The translations under genes and the position numbers were made by a program. 64,000 nt of DNA from Deinococcus cellulosilyticus NBRC 106333 = KACC 11606 (lineage in GTDB: Bacteria > Deinococcota > Deinococci > Deinococcales > Deinococcaceae): assembly GCF_007990775.1 (NCBI RefSeq), contig NZ_BJXB01000016.1, positions 1 to 64,000 on the forward strand, in the 5' to 3' direction. The notes under the pieces are model-generated. The model ran no database searches, was not told where the DNA came from, and saw nothing but the letters and a program-made list of their open reading frames with translations. This document shows, in pieces, positions 9,209-18,166 of this stretch; positions within the stretch are counted from its first letter, which is position 1, and each line of letters starts with the position of its first letter.

Positions 9209-9638
9209 GCGATGATGCAGACCTTAACGACGAAGTTTATACCCTAATTTAATATATTTCACACTTAATAGCAATTTGATGATCACACCGGAAAACTGCG
9301 CTGATAGCGCCACTTCTGGCCCAAATGGGTTTTTCACCTACCTGTCACCCCCGGAGAACGTACGATTTTTTACTTGCCCAGACACACAAAAGGTATTAGA
9401 GTAAGAACGTCAACCTAACCCGAGGTTCCCTCGCTTGCCAGAGAAGCAAATGGTGCGCTTTAGACACGCAGCTGCTTCTAGGCAAGCGATTTGCGTACGT
9501 TTGACACATGTGTATAATCATAAATCACATTGATGGCAGTCTACCGAGTCTGTAGCAACACCCAAAACCCCTGTTCAGTACATGGTTCCCAGTTGCCTCC
9601 AGACAAATTAGACCCCCCGCTACGCCTAAGGAGGAACG
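9209..9638 (+). promoter_or_regulatory. gltB leader region: promoter plus long imperfect hairpin
   Basis: This 430-base stretch has no gene. A sigma-70-like promoter TTGCCC-17-TAGAGT lies at 9374-9402. Downstream, TCGCTTGCC (9431-9439) pairs with GGCAAGCGA (9481-9489) and AGAAGCA (9442-9448) with TGCTTCT (9473-9479), enclosing a loop that can form a smaller TGCG/CGCA stem. A second -10 TATAAT (9513-9518) with a weak TTGCGT (16-base spacer) follows. The structure may be a leader RNA or an operator; it matches no riboswitch I recognise. The left part also holds the divergent spoVS promoter region, which is AT-rich. Confidence 0.45.
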
Positions 9639-12600
9639 ATGAATCACTCGGGTAAGAATATGCATCACTCTGAAAGTCTGTACCGACAGGCCGAGCGTCA
9701 AAGACTGGAACCGGACTTCCCCGGCCTCTTTGATGAGATGGAACACGACGCCTGCGGTGTGATTGCCAGCATCCGCAAAACCGGTGAAGCGACCCACGGA
9801 AACATCGTCCGCACCCTCCAGGCACTGGCCTCGATGGCCCACCGCAGCGGTGAAGTGCGTGGCGAAGGTGACGGATGTGGCATCCAGACCGACATCCCCA
9901 GAAAAATCTGGGAAACCTACCTTGTAGAATCCAAACTCGACGGGAACCTGGCCTACACCCCCGAGTTTTTTGTTGGACATTTCTTCATTCCCCAGGGCCA
10001 GAATCCCCGCGAACTGCTCGACGCCCTGCGCGTTGCAGCCAGCAAGTACGGCGCCCAGATCCTGCTGGAGCGTCAGGGCAACACCTACACCCCTGCTCTT
10101 GGCCCCATCGCCAAACTGACCGAGCCTGTGTTCATTCAGGTGGCCGGTCTGGTGCAGGGCGAGGCCGCCTGGGATCGTGAATCAAAGCTGTTCGCCCTGG
10201 GTCTGGAACTCGAGAAAACCCAGCCTGTGCACGTGGTGAGCCTCAGCAGCTTCTCCACTGTATATAAGGTGCGCGGCAGTGCAGAAATCCTCGGGCGCTA
10301 CTACCCCGAGCTGAACCTGCCCGAGTTCGTGTCCGTGATCTCCATCGGGCACAACCGCTACTCCACCAACACCCTCTCCACCTTCGAGCAGGTGCAACCC
10401 TTCTCGATGCTGGCCCACAACGGCGAGATCAACACCATTGACCGTCTGCGCCGTGAAGGTGTGCTGCTGAACATCCCCCTCACTGGTGGTTCTGATTCCC
10501 AGGACCTGAACCGCGTGATGGCAGGCTACATCAACACCCGTGGCCTGAGTCTCCTGGAAGCTCTGGAATCTGTGTTCCCCCCCATCCTCCACGAGGTCAA
10601 AGGCTTCAGCGCTCCTCTGCAGGACACTTACATGGGTCTGCGCCTGACCGGTGGTCCTCTGGCCCAGGGTCCTGCCGCCATCATTGCCCGTTACAGCAAC
10701 GAGTGCGTGTTCTCCGTGGACGCTCTGGGTCTGCGCCCCCTGTGGTTCGGTGAAACCGAGAAGGAATACTTCTGGTCCTCCGAGCGCGGTGTGATTCCCC
10801 TCGGCACCATGGTCTCCGATCCCCAGCCTTTCTCCCCTGGTGAAAAGTGCGTGGCCATCGTGGAAACCGGCGTGTCCGTCAAGATCTACGCCAACGAGAA
10901 CGTTCAGCGCCTGACCCTGGAGCGCGTGCACGCCAAGAACGCCCAGTTGAATGGTGCCCGTGAACGCATCCCTGGTCCCCACTGGGAAGCAAAAGACCAG
11001 ACCCTGCCCGAGATTCCTGCTGCTGCCAAGGCTGCATTCGGCTGGGACAAGTGGGATGAGAACTACGTCGATTCCATCGTGGAAAAAGGCGTGGAGCCCA
11101 TCTCCTCCCTGGGCTTCGACGGTCAGATGCCCGCCCTGCGTGAAGAGAAACCCAACCTCGCCGAGTTCTACAAGGAAACCGTGGCCGTGGTGACCAACCC
11201 TGCCATCGACCGCGAGCGTGAAATCGAGCACTTCTCCACCCGCCTGATCACCGGTCGTCGTCCTCTGCCCGGCAGTGCAGAAGGCCACAGCGTTGAACTG
11301 CTGACCCCTGTGCTGGCTCCCACTGCAGCCCTGGCGAAGAAGCACGGCACCCTGACCATTGCCAGCCTGGAAGCCGAACTGAAAACCAGCTTCGTGGTCC
11401 CCAGCCTGAAAGCCGACGAGTCCATCAAGGACGCTCTGGCCCGCCTGAAGGCAACCGCCCAGGAAGCTGCCAGAAGTGGCGCTGAACTGGTCGTGGTGGA
11501 CGACACCAGCCTGTACCAGAACGGTGAAGCGGCCCTCGACATCATCCTGTCTGTGGGTGCCGTCGAGAAGGCCCTCACCGAACTGCGTGACGAGGAAGGC
11601 ATCTCCCTGCGCCGCAAACTCGGCCTGGTGGTGCGCTCCGGTCAGGTCCGCAACCTGCACGACATTGTGCTGCTGGTCGGCCTGGGTGCCGAAGGTGTGG
11701 AACCCACCCTCATGTACGTGCTGAACCCCGAAGAAACCGCCCAGGACAAACTGATTGGCGGTCTGACCAAGGGTGCAGAGAAGGTCATGAGCACCATGGG
11801 CATCCACGAGCTTCGCGGTTACGGCCACATCTTCTCCAGCCTGGGTCTGAAAGACGACCTTGCCAACGAGATTGGTGTGCGCAACTTCTGGGGCTCCAGA
11901 GACAAGGGTTACGGACTGACCGAACTCGAAGCCACCATGAAGAAGCGCCTCTCCAAATTCCAGGCCGGACAGGCCAACCTTGAGCGTGATGTGCGCTTCA
12001 ACCCCCGTCTGTTCAAAGCGGCATTCCAGCTCTCCAACGGCGAAATTGCCCCCGAAGACTACTCGGCCCGCATCAAGGCTCTGGAACTTGAAATGCCCCT
12101 CGCTGCCCGTCAGCGTCTGGAGTTCAACGCTCCCGAAGGCACCCAGGCCGTCGATCCCGAAACCGTGGACCTCGCCGTGGGTGGTCAGTCCCTGCCCTTC
12201 GTGATCAGCGCGATGAGCTTCGGGTCCCAGAACGAAACCCCCTTCCGTGCCTATGTGGAAGCTGCAAAGCGCCTCAACATCATCGCCATGAACGGTGAAG
12301 GTGGAGAGATCCCCGACATGGTCAACAAGTACAACCACTGGCGTGGACAGCAGGTGGCCTCCGGACGTTTCGGTGTGTCCTCCAGAATGCTGAACTCCTG
12401 CGCCGTGATTGAGATCAAGGTGGGTCAGGGCGCCAAGCCCGGTGAAGGTGGACACCTCCCCGGCAAGAAAGTGACTGCCAAAGTGGCTGCTGCACGTCAC
12501 GCTGTTCCCGGCGTCGACCTGATCAGCCCTTCCAACAACCACGATGTGTACTCCATTGAGGACCTGGCGCAGCTCATCGAAGAGCTGAAGACCGTGAACC

Positions 12601-14141
12601 CCAATGCAAAGATCGACGTGAAGATCCCTGTGGTTCCTGGCGTTGGCACCATCGCTCTGGGTGTTGCCAAGGCAGGCGCTCACATCATCACCCTCTCCGG
12701 CTTTGAAGGCGGTACGGGTGCAGCTCGTATGCACGCCCTGAAGTACGCCGGGATGCCGGTCGAGTTCGGTGTGCGTCAGGCCCACAAGATGCTGGTTGCC
12801 GCAGGCATGCGTGACAAAGTGGAACTCTGGGCTGATGGTGGTGTGAAAACCGCACTGGACGTGGCCCGTCTGGTGGCCCTCGGTGCCAACCGCACTGGCT
12901 TCGGAACCCTGTCCATGGTCGCCATCGGCTGCACCATCTGCCGTGGCTGTCAGCTGGACACCTGCCATGTGGGCATCGCCACCCAGGTCGAAACCAAGGA
13001 GCAGGCCGACGCCCACCACATGAAGCGCTGGGTGCCCCGCGAACTGCCCCGCGAAGTCGAACGCCTGACCACCTTCTACACGGCCCTCGGCGAAGAACTG
13101 AAGAAGATTGTGGCAAGCCTTGGCCTCTCCAGCCTGCAAGAACTGGTCGGACGCACCGAATTCCTGCAGTACATGGGTGGCGAAGAACTCGACATGAGCG
13201 ACGTGCTCTCCCCCGTCGAGCAACCCGCCGGATGGGCCAAACTGGGCCGCCGCGTGGTGCACAAGCCCCTGAACTACATGACCAAGATGGTCAGTGACTG
13301 GGTCGCAGACGTTCTGGACGAAGAGGAAATCATCTACCGTGATGGTCCTGTCGCCAGCACCGAACGCGCCCTCGGCACCCACCTGGTGGGAACCCTGCAA
13401 CGCAAGACCAAGATCAACACCAAGCGGGTGAAGCTGCACTTCGAAGCCGGTTCCATCCCAGGAAACGGACTGGGTGCGTTCAACAACGCTCCCGTGGAAA
13501 TTCTGGTTGACGGTGGTGCTCAGGACGGCGTGGGCAAATCCTCCCTCGGCGGCAAGATCACCGTGCTCAAAGGCAGAAACCACCAGGGTCAGCGTGTGGA
13601 CGGCTCTGTGGGCAAATCCTTCGCCTATGGTGCCATCGGCGGACGCTTCCTGCTGCAGGGCAACGCAGACAGCCGTTTCTGCGTGCGTCTCTCTGGTGCT
13701 GACGTGGTGCTTGGTGGAGAACTGCGCGGACCCGTGGACGACTCCCTCGGCATGATCGCCACCCGCGCCAACGCCAAGGGCTTCGCCTTCGAGTACATGA
13801 CTGCAGGCCGCGCCGTGGTGGTGGGCGATCCCGGACCCTGGATCTGCTCTGGCATGTCCGGTGGTGTGATCTACACCCGCTACGCTCCCGACAAGGGCCT
13901 CGATGATGCCGCCCTCAAGCGCCGTCTCGCCAAAGGCTCCAGCGTGGTTGTGCTTCCCCTCAACCCCCAGGGCATGGCCGACATCCGCGAACTGCTCGGG
14001 GATTACCATGACGCCCTGATTAAAAGCGAACAGCACGGTGCTGCACGCCGCGTGGCCGAGCTTCTGGTGGACCCTGCACAGCACTTCAGAATGATCATTC
14101 CTGCTGCACAAACTGTGGACCAGACGGTGGCCACAGAGTAA
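9639..14141 (+). CDS. gltB: Glutamate synthase large (alpha) subunit
   Basis: 1500 residues, typical for bacterial GltB. It converts glutamine plus 2-oxoglutarate to two glutamates. The class II amidotransferase Cys39 (DACGVIASI) would become the N-terminus after removal of a 38-residue propeptide. The central domain, the FMN-binding synthase domain (~residues 840-1200) with cluster Cys residues in GCTICRGCQLDTC (about residue 1098), and the C-terminal GxGxG beta-helix (~1250-1480) follow in order. The start ATG has AAGGAGGAACG in front. No small subunit gltD is adjacent, so the electron-input subunit must be elsewhere or a ferredoxin serves. Confidence 0.95.
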   Translation: MNHSGKNMHHSESLYRQAERQRLEPDFPGLFDEMEHDACGVIASIRKTGEATHGNIVRTLQALASMAHRSGEVRGEGDGCGIQTDIPRKIWETYLVESKLDGNLAYTPEFFVGHFFIPQGQNPRELLDALRVAASKYGAQILLERQGNTYTPALGPIAKLTEPVFIQVAGLVQGEAAWDRESKLFALGLELEKTQPVHVVSLSSFSTVYKVRGSAEILGRYYPELNLPEFVSVISIGHNRYSTNTLSTFEQVQPFSMLAHNGEINTIDRLRREGVLLNIPLTGGSDSQDLNRVMAGYINTRGLSLLEALESVFPPILHEVKGFSAPLQDTYMGLRLTGGPLAQGPAAIIARYSNECVFSVDALGLRPLWFGETEKEYFWSSERGVIPLGTMVSDPQPFSPGEKCVAIVETGVSVKIYANENVQRLTLERVHAKNAQLNGARERIPGPHWEAKDQTLPEIPAAAKAAFGWDKWDENYVDSIVEKGVEPISSLGFDGQMPALREEKPNLAEFYKETVAVVTNPAIDREREIEHFSTRLITGRRPLPGSAEGHSVELLTPVLAPTAALAKKHGTLTIASLEAELKTSFVVPSLKADESIKDALARLKATAQEAARSGAELVVVDDTSLYQNGEAALDIILSVGAVEKALTELRDEEGISLRRKLGLVVRSGQVRNLHDIVLLVGLGAEGVEPTLMYVLNPEETAQDKLIGGLTKGAEKVMSTMGIHELRGYGHIFSSLGLKDDLANEIGVRNFWGSRDKGYGLTELEATMKKRLSKFQAGQANLERDVRFNPRLFKAAFQLSNGEIAPEDYSARIKALELEMPLAARQRLEFNAPEGTQAVDPETVDLAVGGQSLPFVISAMSFGSQNETPFRAYVEAAKRLNIIAMNGEGGEIPDMVNKYNHWRGQQVASGRFGVSSRMLNSCAVIEIKVGQGAKPGEGGHLPGKKVTAKVAAARHAVPGVDLISPSNNHDVYSIEDLAQLIEELKTVNPNAKIDVKIPVVPGVGTIALGVAKAGAHIITLSGFEGGTGAARMHALKYAGMPVEFGVRQAHKMLVAAGMRDKVELWADGGVKTALDVARLVALGANRTGFGTLSMVAIGCTICRGCQLDTCHVGIATQVETKEQADAHHMKRWVPRELPREVERLTTFYTALGEELKKIVASLGLSSLQELVGRTEFLQYMGGEELDMSDVLSPVEQPAGWAKLGRRVVHKPLNYMTKMVSDWVADVLDEEEIIYRDGPVASTERALGTHLVGTLQRKTKINTKRVKLHFEAGSIPGNGLGAFNNAPVEILVDGGAQDGVGKSSLGGKITVLKGRNHQGQRVDGSVGKSFAYGAIGGRFLLQGNADSRFCVRLSGADVVLGGELRGPVDDSLGMIATRANAKGFAFEYMTAGRAVVVGDPGPWICSGMSGGVIYTRYAPDKGLDDAALKRRLAKGSSVVVLPLNPQGMADIRELLGDYHDALIKSEQHGAARRVAELLVDPAQHFRMIIPAAQTVDQTVATE

Positions 14142-14177
14142 AGCCGCACCTCGCTCTTGCTTGTTAATGCTTCGCTT

Positions 14178-14208
14178 TCCTCCCCTGTCACGCAGGGGAG
14201 GATTTTTT
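14178..14208 (+). terminator. Terminator of gltB
   Basis: TCCTCCCCTG-TCACG-CAGGGGAGGA, a 10-bp perfect stem, is followed by TTTTTT. It lies between convergent genes and touches the stop codon of the kinase gene. Confidence 0.92.
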
Positions 14209-15914
14209 CAGTCGTAAAAAAAGAACACCTTCCCCTGAAACTCGTTGCCCAGTGCCAGAGGTGTGTCCACCCGGATGGTGTATTCCAGTTCTCCAGCAAG
14301 ACTGGTCAGGTCCAGGGCAAAGGGCAATGGAAAATATTCATTCCAGTCTCCATAAGTGATTTTGACATCTCCTCTGGCTCCTGCAGCGTCAAAAATCAGG
14401 TGGTCTCCATTCCGGGCGGTGGTGTCCCTGAACCGGACATCCATGAATGCACCACTGGCGTACTTCTCGATGTGCACCACAGGGATCTTTTTGTAGGTGG
14501 GTTTGTTGTTCAGGAAAGCCCGCTGTGACCTGAGCCGGTGGTCATGTACGGATGCATCTTTATACGCTGCATCAATGAGGTCCACGTACCCCACAACCCT
14601 GGCATCCCTGCCATGGTAAAGCTGGTATTCAAGTGCTGAGTACTGCTGGGGAATGTGGTCCAGATCAACTTCCAGCGGAAGATCGAACATTTCGATGTCA
14701 TGGGTGCGCTCTCCATCGTTGCGAATCCAGCGGATGGACACGCTGTCCTGATCAAAGCCCCTGGATTTGAAGGCCAGCCTGAGGATGCCATCTTCAACCT
14801 CCACCACAGATTCGGTGTCGTAATCGTAGTGAAAACCCTGCTCTCTGGCATACAGGGGCGCTTTGAGGGGCTTTGAAATCAAGGCGTAACGCCGACCAGA
14901 ACGGGAAAGCAGGCGTTCATCTGCAGGAGGGGCAGTAGGCCGCAGGGGAACTTCTGGAGTGTTCTTTGAAGCGGGATTGCCCACTGCAGCAGGTTGAGGT
15001 CTGGAGGGCATCTGCAACCATTCCCGCATCTGGGCAATGCTCTGTGGGCGGTCCTCGATCTGCAGGGCCAGGGTCTTGTGGACCACCTGAGCCAGCAAGG
15101 GATCTGTGCCTGCAGGAAGGGGGGGCAGCGGCATCCCATTGATTCGGTCAAGAACTGCAGGAGGCGGGGCCCCAGTCAGGGCGTGGAAGATGGTGGCACC
15201 CAGTGCATACAGGTCGGTGTAGGGTCCCACTTTGGCGGAGGTGGCATACTGCTCCAGTGGGGCATATCCGACGGTGACCAGACGGGTGTGGTTGCTTGCT
15301 TTGCCTGCGGTGAAGGTTCGCACCGAGCCGAAATCGATCAGCACGGTGCGGCCACTGGTGGTCAGGTAGACGTTCTGGGGTTTGATGTCCCGGTGCAGCA
15401 TGTTCTGGTCGTGGAGCACTTTGAGGGCATCCAGCAAGGGATAGAGAATGTCCAGAACCTCCCGGGAAGAGAGGGAACCTCTGGTCTCGATGCGCTTGCC
15501 CAGGGTTTCTCCCTGCAGGTATTCCATCACCAGATAGACGGTGTTGTTTTCCTCAAACACATCAAAGACCCGCACGATGTTGGGGTGCGAGAATTGACCG
15601 AGCTTTCGGGCTTCATCCAGGAAGCGCAGTTTTTCATCGGCAAATTCAGTGTGGGCAGGTGCAAGCACTTTTCCAGTGTTGCCCCGGGCCATGCCTTCCA
15701 TGAAAAGTTCCTTGATGGCCACAGGCATCTTGAGGATGGTGTTGGCCCCCAGGTAGGTGATGCCAAAGCCTCCCTGTCCAAGCACCCTGCCCACAGTGTA
15801 TTTGCCCAGTTGCAGGCGGGTTCCCACTTTCAACTGGGATTGCAGGGGCATGCCACAACTCGGGCAGACGCGCATGTCGTCGGTGATGGGTTCATTGCAA
15901 CTTGGGCAGTTCAT
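14208..15914 (-). CDS. Zinc-ribbon Ser/Thr protein kinase with unknown C-terminal region
   Basis: 568 residues. A zinc ribbon comes first (C3, C6, C17, C20). The Hanks-type kinase domain (~residues 38-290) has a glycine loop GQGGFG (46-51), the ATP lysine in VAIKE (Lys68), HRDIKPQN (174-181) and DFG (194-196), so it should be catalytic. After a Pro/Ala linker (~310-345), about 220 residues show no membrane helix, PASTA or other repeat that I recognise, but are rich in beta strands. The start has no Shine-Dalgarno site. Substrates are unknown. Confidence 0.9.
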   Translation of the reverse strand: MNCPSCNEPITDDMRVCPSCGMPLQSQLKVGTRLQLGKYTVGRVLGQGGFGITYLGANTILKMPVAIKELFMEGMARGNTGKVLAPAHTEFADEKLRFLDEARKLGQFSHPNIVRVFDVFEENNTVYLVMEYLQGETLGKRIETRGSLSSREVLDILYPLLDALKVLHDQNMLHRDIKPQNVYLTTSGRTVLIDFGSVRTFTAGKASNHTRLVTVGYAPLEQYATSAKVGPYTDLYALGATIFHALTGAPPPAVLDRINGMPLPPLPAGTDPLLAQVVHKTLALQIEDRPQSIAQMREWLQMPSRPQPAAVGNPASKNTPEVPLRPTAPPADERLLSRSGRRYALISKPLKAPLYAREQGFHYDYDTESVVEVEDGILRLAFKSRGFDQDSVSIRWIRNDGERTHDIEMFDLPLEVDLDHIPQQYSALEYQLYHGRDARVVGYVDLIDAAYKDASVHDHRLRSQRAFLNNKPTYKKIPVVHIEKYASGAFMDVRFRDTTARNGDHLIFDAAGARGDVKITYGDWNEYFPLPFALDLTSLAGELEYTIRVDTPLALGNEFQGKVFFFYD

Positions 15915-15982
15915 GGTCTGAAAACAGTGTAATCAGAGTCTGTGACCACCGGAGGTGTGAAATGCTGCGATTGCTGGACACA

Positions 15983-16007
15983 AAAAAGAAACCCCGGCAA
16001 ACCGGGG
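15983..16007 (-). terminator. Terminator of the leishmanolysin-like gene
   Basis: Minus-strand CCCCGG-TTTG-CCGGGG followed by TTTCTTTTTTG, 18 bases past the stop codon at 16025. Confidence 0.8.
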
Positions 16008-16024
16008 CTGGAGATTTTTGAAGA

Positions 16025-16882
16025 TCAGTTGCCTCTGTACACCTGGGGAACAGTGGGAAGTTCGATCAGCTCATGACCATGCTCGTCGATGCCCTGACTG
16101 GACACCAGAGGGAGAGCGTATGCGTCTGCGGCATTGTAGTTGACCCGGTAACCCAGGTCTTCGAGGGCACCCACCGTGACCTTGCTGAGGGGCATGGCTC
16201 CCATGTTCACAAACCCGGTCATCAGTTCGTTCTTGAAGAGGGCTTCACTCCAGTGGCCGCATTTGGTGCCTGCACTGTACTGGTTTTCCACAGGAACATT
16301 CCCGGTTTTACCCAGAAGCAGGTACTGGGATTTTGCTTTCAGGCCTCCAAAGGAAACCAGGCTGGCCTTCAGGCAGTCGCTGCCTCCGTTGTGGGAGATC
16401 ATGCTGTTCCAGAGGGTCCCAATGCCGAGCACATGGCCCATCTCGTGCAGGATGACCCCTTTGAGGGTGCCGTTCTGTTCCATCATTTTCAGGTCGGCAG
16501 CGTCGAACTCCATGATGCCGGTGATGGGAAGGTTGCTGCCATTGCGAAGAAATTCGGGACCTGCACGTCCCAGAATTTTGCCTGCTCCGTCAATGGTGAT
16601 TGCAGTTGCAGTGATCCTCAGGTCATCAATGGTCTGCCCGTTCATGGTGACATCGGGAAGTCCGGCAGTGATCACCTGGGACCAGCGACTGGCGGCCTCT
16701 TGAAAGGCGGCTTTCTGGACTGTTGTGAGTGAACCATTGGGAAACACCAGGGTGATGTTGAAGGCATCACTGGTGTTGGGGGTGGTGGGCTGAGCAGTAA
16801 CGCTTGGAACGCTGGTGGAACCACAGGCACTCAGGGCAAGAAGAAGGGAAAAAGCAGCGCCGATAAGGAAGGGGGTTTTCAC
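16025..16882 (-). CDS. Leishmanolysin-like zinc metalloprotease lipoprotein
   Basis: 285 residues from a GTG preceded by AAGGAGG. The signal peptide ends in a lipobox LSAC (Cys20), so the protein is membrane-anchored outside the cytoplasm. The zinc motif HEMGHVLGIGTLW (residues 146-158) matches the HExxHxxGxxxxW form of M8 (leishmanolysin-type) peptidases. A later HW pair (CGHWSE) and the Met-turn-like GAMPLS are consistent with the third zinc ligand and the base of the active site. It has its own terminator and no obvious operon partner. Confidence 0.82.
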   Translation of the reverse strand: MKTPFLIGAAFSLLLALSACGSTSVPSVTAQPTTPNTSDAFNITLVFPNGSLTTVQKAAFQEAASRWSQVITAGLPDVTMNGQTIDDLRITATAITIDGAGKILGRAGPEFLRNGSNLPITGIMEFDAADLKMMEQNGTLKGVILHEMGHVLGIGTLWNSMISHNGGSDCLKASLVSFGGLKAKSQYLLLGKTGNVPVENQYSAGTKCGHWSEALFKNELMTGFVNMGAMPLSKVTVGALEDLGYRVNYNAADAYALPLVSSQGIDEHGHELIELPTVPQVYRGN

Positions 16883-17151
16883 GGGGGCCTCCTTTAGGCT
16901 GAACGATATTCAGTATATGGATCTGCTCTCACCAGAATCTTTCAGCTGAACTTCAGAATTGTTAACGCGCGTTTATCCTGGCCCTGAACCGCTTCAGACA
17001 GAGGAATTGACCTCCAGATCCTGCAATAAGGGTTCTCCCCTATACTCTGCTGCTGGGTTTGTCTGAATACTGCGTTTAGACCACACATCAGCGAGAAAGG
17101 ACAGTTCTACCGATCTGCCCCGGGTTCTGTTGTGTCTTCTGAGGAGGAACG

Positions 17152-17535
17152 ATGGCCATCACCACGACCACCACCGACACCCTGCCCCACATCCCCAGCA
17201 GTGCCTCTCCTGTGACTTCAGCCACTCCACCCACGGAGAACCTGAGCATTCACTCGGGCAGCTTCAGTCTGTTCGGTCCGCTGCAGATCCAGTACACCCT
17301 GGACCTCGACACCCTGACCATTGATGCCAGTTTGCATGCCTTCGGGATGCAGGTGGCAGGAGGCGAGCTGTCCGTGCTTCATCCTGCACTTGACCTCTCA
17401 GGGAATTACCATTTTGCCAGGTGGGACATCAAGCTCTCGCTTGATGTGGCCCAGAAACAGCTGGACCTGTCTGGAGATGCCTGCCTGGAAGCCGCCGGAT
17501 GCAAATCCTTTTCGATTACACTGCTGAAATGGTGA
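17152..17535 (+). CDS. Hypothetical protein, first gene of a three-gene operon
   Basis: 127 residues with a Thr/Ser/Pro-rich N-terminus (MAITTTTTDTLPHIPSS) and a C-terminal half of alternating polar and hydrophobic residues (IQYTLDLDTLTIDASLHAF, DIKLSLDVAQKQLDLSG) that looks like a beta barrel or sandwich. There is no signal peptide. GAGGAGGAACG precedes the ATG. A TATACT -10-like hexamer lies at 17041 without a clear -35. Two further genes follow at 3-base spacing and with a 4-base overlap. The family is not recognised. Confidence 0.65.
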   Translation: MAITTTTTDTLPHIPSSASPVTSATPPTENLSIHSGSFSLFGPLQIQYTLDLDTLTIDASLHAFGMQVAGGELSVLHPALDLSGNYHFARWDIKLSLDVAQKQLDLSGDACLEAAGCKSFSITLLKW

Positions 17536-17538
17536 CTT

Positions 17539-17742
17539 ATGGGAGCTGCTGAAGAAATCATAAATATGGTGGTCAGCCTGATGGGCCTCAAACAGGGAGG
17601 CTCGTTCCAGCAGGTGCTGCAGATCATTGCCAACACGGCACAGAGCAAAGAGATCCTCACCGATGAAGAGCGCATCCAGATTCAGGAGAAGATCCAGAGT
17701 GCGCTTTCAGAAGCTGGCCTGCTCAAGGGGCACAACCTATGA
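17539..17742 (+). CDS. Small helical hypothetical protein
   Basis: 67 residues, predicted almost wholly helical (AAEEIINMVVSLMGL, EERIQIQEKIQSALSEAGLL) and acidic. It starts 3 bases after the stop of the preceding gene and its stop overlaps the start of the lipoprotein gene (ATGA), so it is translationally coupled to both. The family is unknown. The tight coupling argues that the three products work together, possibly as a small envelope-linked complex. Confidence 0.6.
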   Translation: MGAAEEIINMVVSLMGLKQGGSFQQVLQIIANTAQSKEILTDEERIQIQEKIQSALSEAGLLKGHNL

Positions 17743-18110
17743 AAAGGGCACTGCTCGGCTTTGTGGCTGCGGTGATGGTGGCATGTGCACCAGCGCAACA
17801 GGCCACCACAGACGTGATTGACAACACCTTCGGGGATGACGCCACCATCGCTTTTGTGCAGGGTGGGGTGCAATTCAATCCGGGCAGCAAACCTGCCCTC
17901 GGGGTGATTGTGGTGTTGCAGGGCCAGAGCCTCAAAGCGCTGGATGCCAGCAGCCCATGCAAACCCAATACGGACAGCACTGAACTCAGTTGCGAGCTTG
18001 GAGATGTCAGCGCTGCACAGACCATAGGGGTTTCTGGCCAGAATGTGACGGCATCTGCCAGTTACAGAAGGACAGGAAGCAACAGGGTCTATCTGGAAGT
18101 TGCCAAGTAA
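17739..18110 (+). CDS. Hypothetical lipoprotein, third gene of operon
   Basis: 123 residues with a signal peptide MKRALLGFVAAVMVAC whose VMVAC fits a lipobox (Cys16). The mature part holds two further Cys (SSPCKPN and LSCELG) that could form a disulphide, and looks like a small beta-sandwich (GVIVVLQGQSLKAL, NVTASASYRR). It overlaps the upstream gene by 4 bases and ends at a strong terminator. Function is unknown. Confidence 0.65.
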   Translation: MKRALLGFVAAVMVACAPAQQATTDVIDNTFGDDATIAFVQGGVQFNPGSKPALGVIVVLQGQSLKALDASSPCKPNTDSTELSCELGDVSAAQTIGVSGQNVTASASYRRTGSNRVYLEVAK

Positions 18111-18128
18111 TATTCAAACAACAAACAA

Positions 18129-18158
18129 GAGCCCAGGACATCCTGGGCTCTTCGTGTT
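18129..18158 (+). terminator. Shared terminator between convergent genes
   Basis: GAGCCCAGGA and TCCTGGGCTC form a 10-bp near-perfect stem around a tiny loop, followed by TTCGTGTTTT on the plus strand. Loop bases must unpair the inner pairs. It could also serve the isochorismatase-type gene that converges on it. Confidence 0.75.
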
Positions 18159-18166
18159 TTAGAACT

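Noticed and set aside
9499..9518. TTGACA at 9501 as the -35 for TATAAT at 9513
   Set aside because: Only 6-7 bases separate them, far too few for sigma-70.
10182..14111. 1309-codon open frame on the minus strand
   Set aside because: It is the antisense shadow of gltB. Its product is His/Gly/Val-rich with no known domains, as expected from reading codons of a high-GC gene backwards.
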